Assembly (NCBI GenBank): GCA_900763965.1
Contig: CAAFMG010000053.1
Span: 1 to 14,441, forward strand
Source: an uncultured Oscillospiraceae bacterium
GTDB lineage: Bacteria > Bacillota > Clostridia > Oscillospirales > Oscillospiraceae
Direction of reading: 5' to 3'
DNA: 14,441 nucleotides
Shown one piece after another: positions 14,111 to 14,441 of this stretch. A model generated the notes under the pieces. That model ran no database searches, was not told the origin of the DNA, and was given only the letters and a program-made list of their open reading frames with translations. The position numbers and the translations under genes were made by a program. Within the stretch, counting starts at the first letter, position 1. Every line of letters starts with the position of its first letter.

Positions 14111-14281
14111 ATGCCCCATGCTTGGCATGGGGCGGCCACCAGCTGACAAAACTGGTGGCAACCATACGATTTGCCCCCCAGGGGCAAATCGGCCATCGAG
14201 TCCTGTTAGCGGCACACCGAATGCAACAATCGCCTTGTGCGCTCTGTTTTTTTGGTACCTAACCGGACTCGAACCCAATTA
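14092..14281. repeat. 18-bp direct repeat flanking 154 bases
   Basis: The 18-mer cggactcgaacccaatta occurs exactly at 14092-14109 and again at 14264-14281. The first copy covers the last codons and stop of the recombinase. Both are preceded by a similar T-rich stretch (ctttgctttt and ctctgttttt). On the minus strand the core reads GGGTTCGAGTCC, like a tRNA T-arm, but I could not fold a full tRNA around either copy. It may mark an attachment-site duplication or a local tandem duplication. Confidence 0.6.
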
Positions 14282-14441
14282 CGAACGCCCCGAAATTTCC
14301 ACTCGGCAATTCGGTGGCACAGACCGTGTAGGGGTGGTGCTCCGCGCAGCGAATCAAAATAAAATGATCGCCGGGGGGGCGATCACACAATAACATAACG
14401 GCTATCAGCCGCCCGCCAACGTGGCAAATTTTTGAGCAGAA
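14111..14441. other. Non-coding stretch of GC-rich hairpins downstream of the recombinase
   Basis: No gene is supported here. Perfect hairpins follow each other: 14113-14133 (9-bp stem, TTG loop), 14135-14159 (8-bp stem, 9-base loop) and 14167-14191 (11-bp stem, CCA loop). Farther on are 14366-14384 (gatcgcc/ggcgatc around G5) and 14399-14411 (cggct/agccg). A frame open to 14393 exists but has no ribosome site and crosses all these hairpins. It could be the attachment region of the element or a structured RNA. Confidence 0.6.

Noticed and set aside
14255..14335. Possible tRNA gene on the minus strand, suggested by GGGTTCGAGTCC and a nearby ACCA
   Set aside because: The T-stem pairs poorly, no matching 5' acceptor strand is found, and there is no room for an anticodon arm. 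Only a tRNA-like fragment can be claimed.
14028..14393. A 121-codon frame through the hairpin region at the right end
   Set aside because: No ribosome site, crosses the strong terminator and several hairpins, and all three plus frames are open around here, which reflects low stop density rather than coding.
1..14441. CRISPR array, riboswitch, or lanthipeptide precursor
   Set aside because: I found no regularly spaced repeats, no riboswitch core I recognise, and no short leader-plus-Cys/Ser/Thr-rich peptide frame with a ribosome site in the spacers.

Overview
The window looks like a chromosomal accessory region from a gut-type Clostridia, probably Oscillospiraceae/Ruminococcaceae. This rests on AGGAGG-type ribosome binding sites, TATAAT-type promoters, moderately high GC, and the protein families present; the genus cannot be fixed from sequence alone. 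There are three functional blocks plus several structured non-coding stretches.

Block 1 (about 426-5107) is a lantibiotic/cationic-peptide resistance module. A leftward operon encodes an ATPase and two permeases of the LanFEG (MutF/MutE/MutG, CprABC-like) type. A divergent rightward operon encodes an OmpR-family response regulator and a histidine kinase. The response regulator reading frame is broken by an apparent one-G deletion that removes its DNA-binding end. The leftward operon ends at an intrinsic terminator (426-454), and a perfect-consensus promoter points off the left edge. No lantibiotic precursor or modification gene is visible, so this looks like stand-alone immunity.

Block 2 (5144-10023) is a second, intact envelope-stress/peptide module, all leftward: response regulator, short two-helix histidine kinase, MacB/BceA-type ATPase and an 8-helix FtsX-type permease. 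An inverted repeat of the ACA-N4-TGT kind sits just upstream of the ATPase gene and is a plausible operator. Blocks 1 and 2 converge on one shared hairpin at 5112-5139.

Block 3 (11142-14110) is a rightward three-gene cassette from one good promoter: XRE-type regulator, DUF1016/YhcG PD-(D/E)XK nuclease and large serine recombinase, with nearly touching or overlapping genes. It looks like a compact mobile nuclease module. A 20-bp-stem terminator hairpin lies inside the recombinase frame, before its stop codon. It is followed by an 18-bp direct repeat and a run of GC-rich hairpins to the right edge.

Between blocks 2 and 3 lies an AT-rich gene for an unknown four-helix membrane protein (10302-10901). 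It is enclosed by two diverged, inverted copies of a 117-125-base element (10053-10177 and 10974-11090). The copies share short exact blocks in the same order, and four hairpins sit at matching positions with different stem sequences but preserved pairing. This covarying element is the most promising undescribed item in the window.
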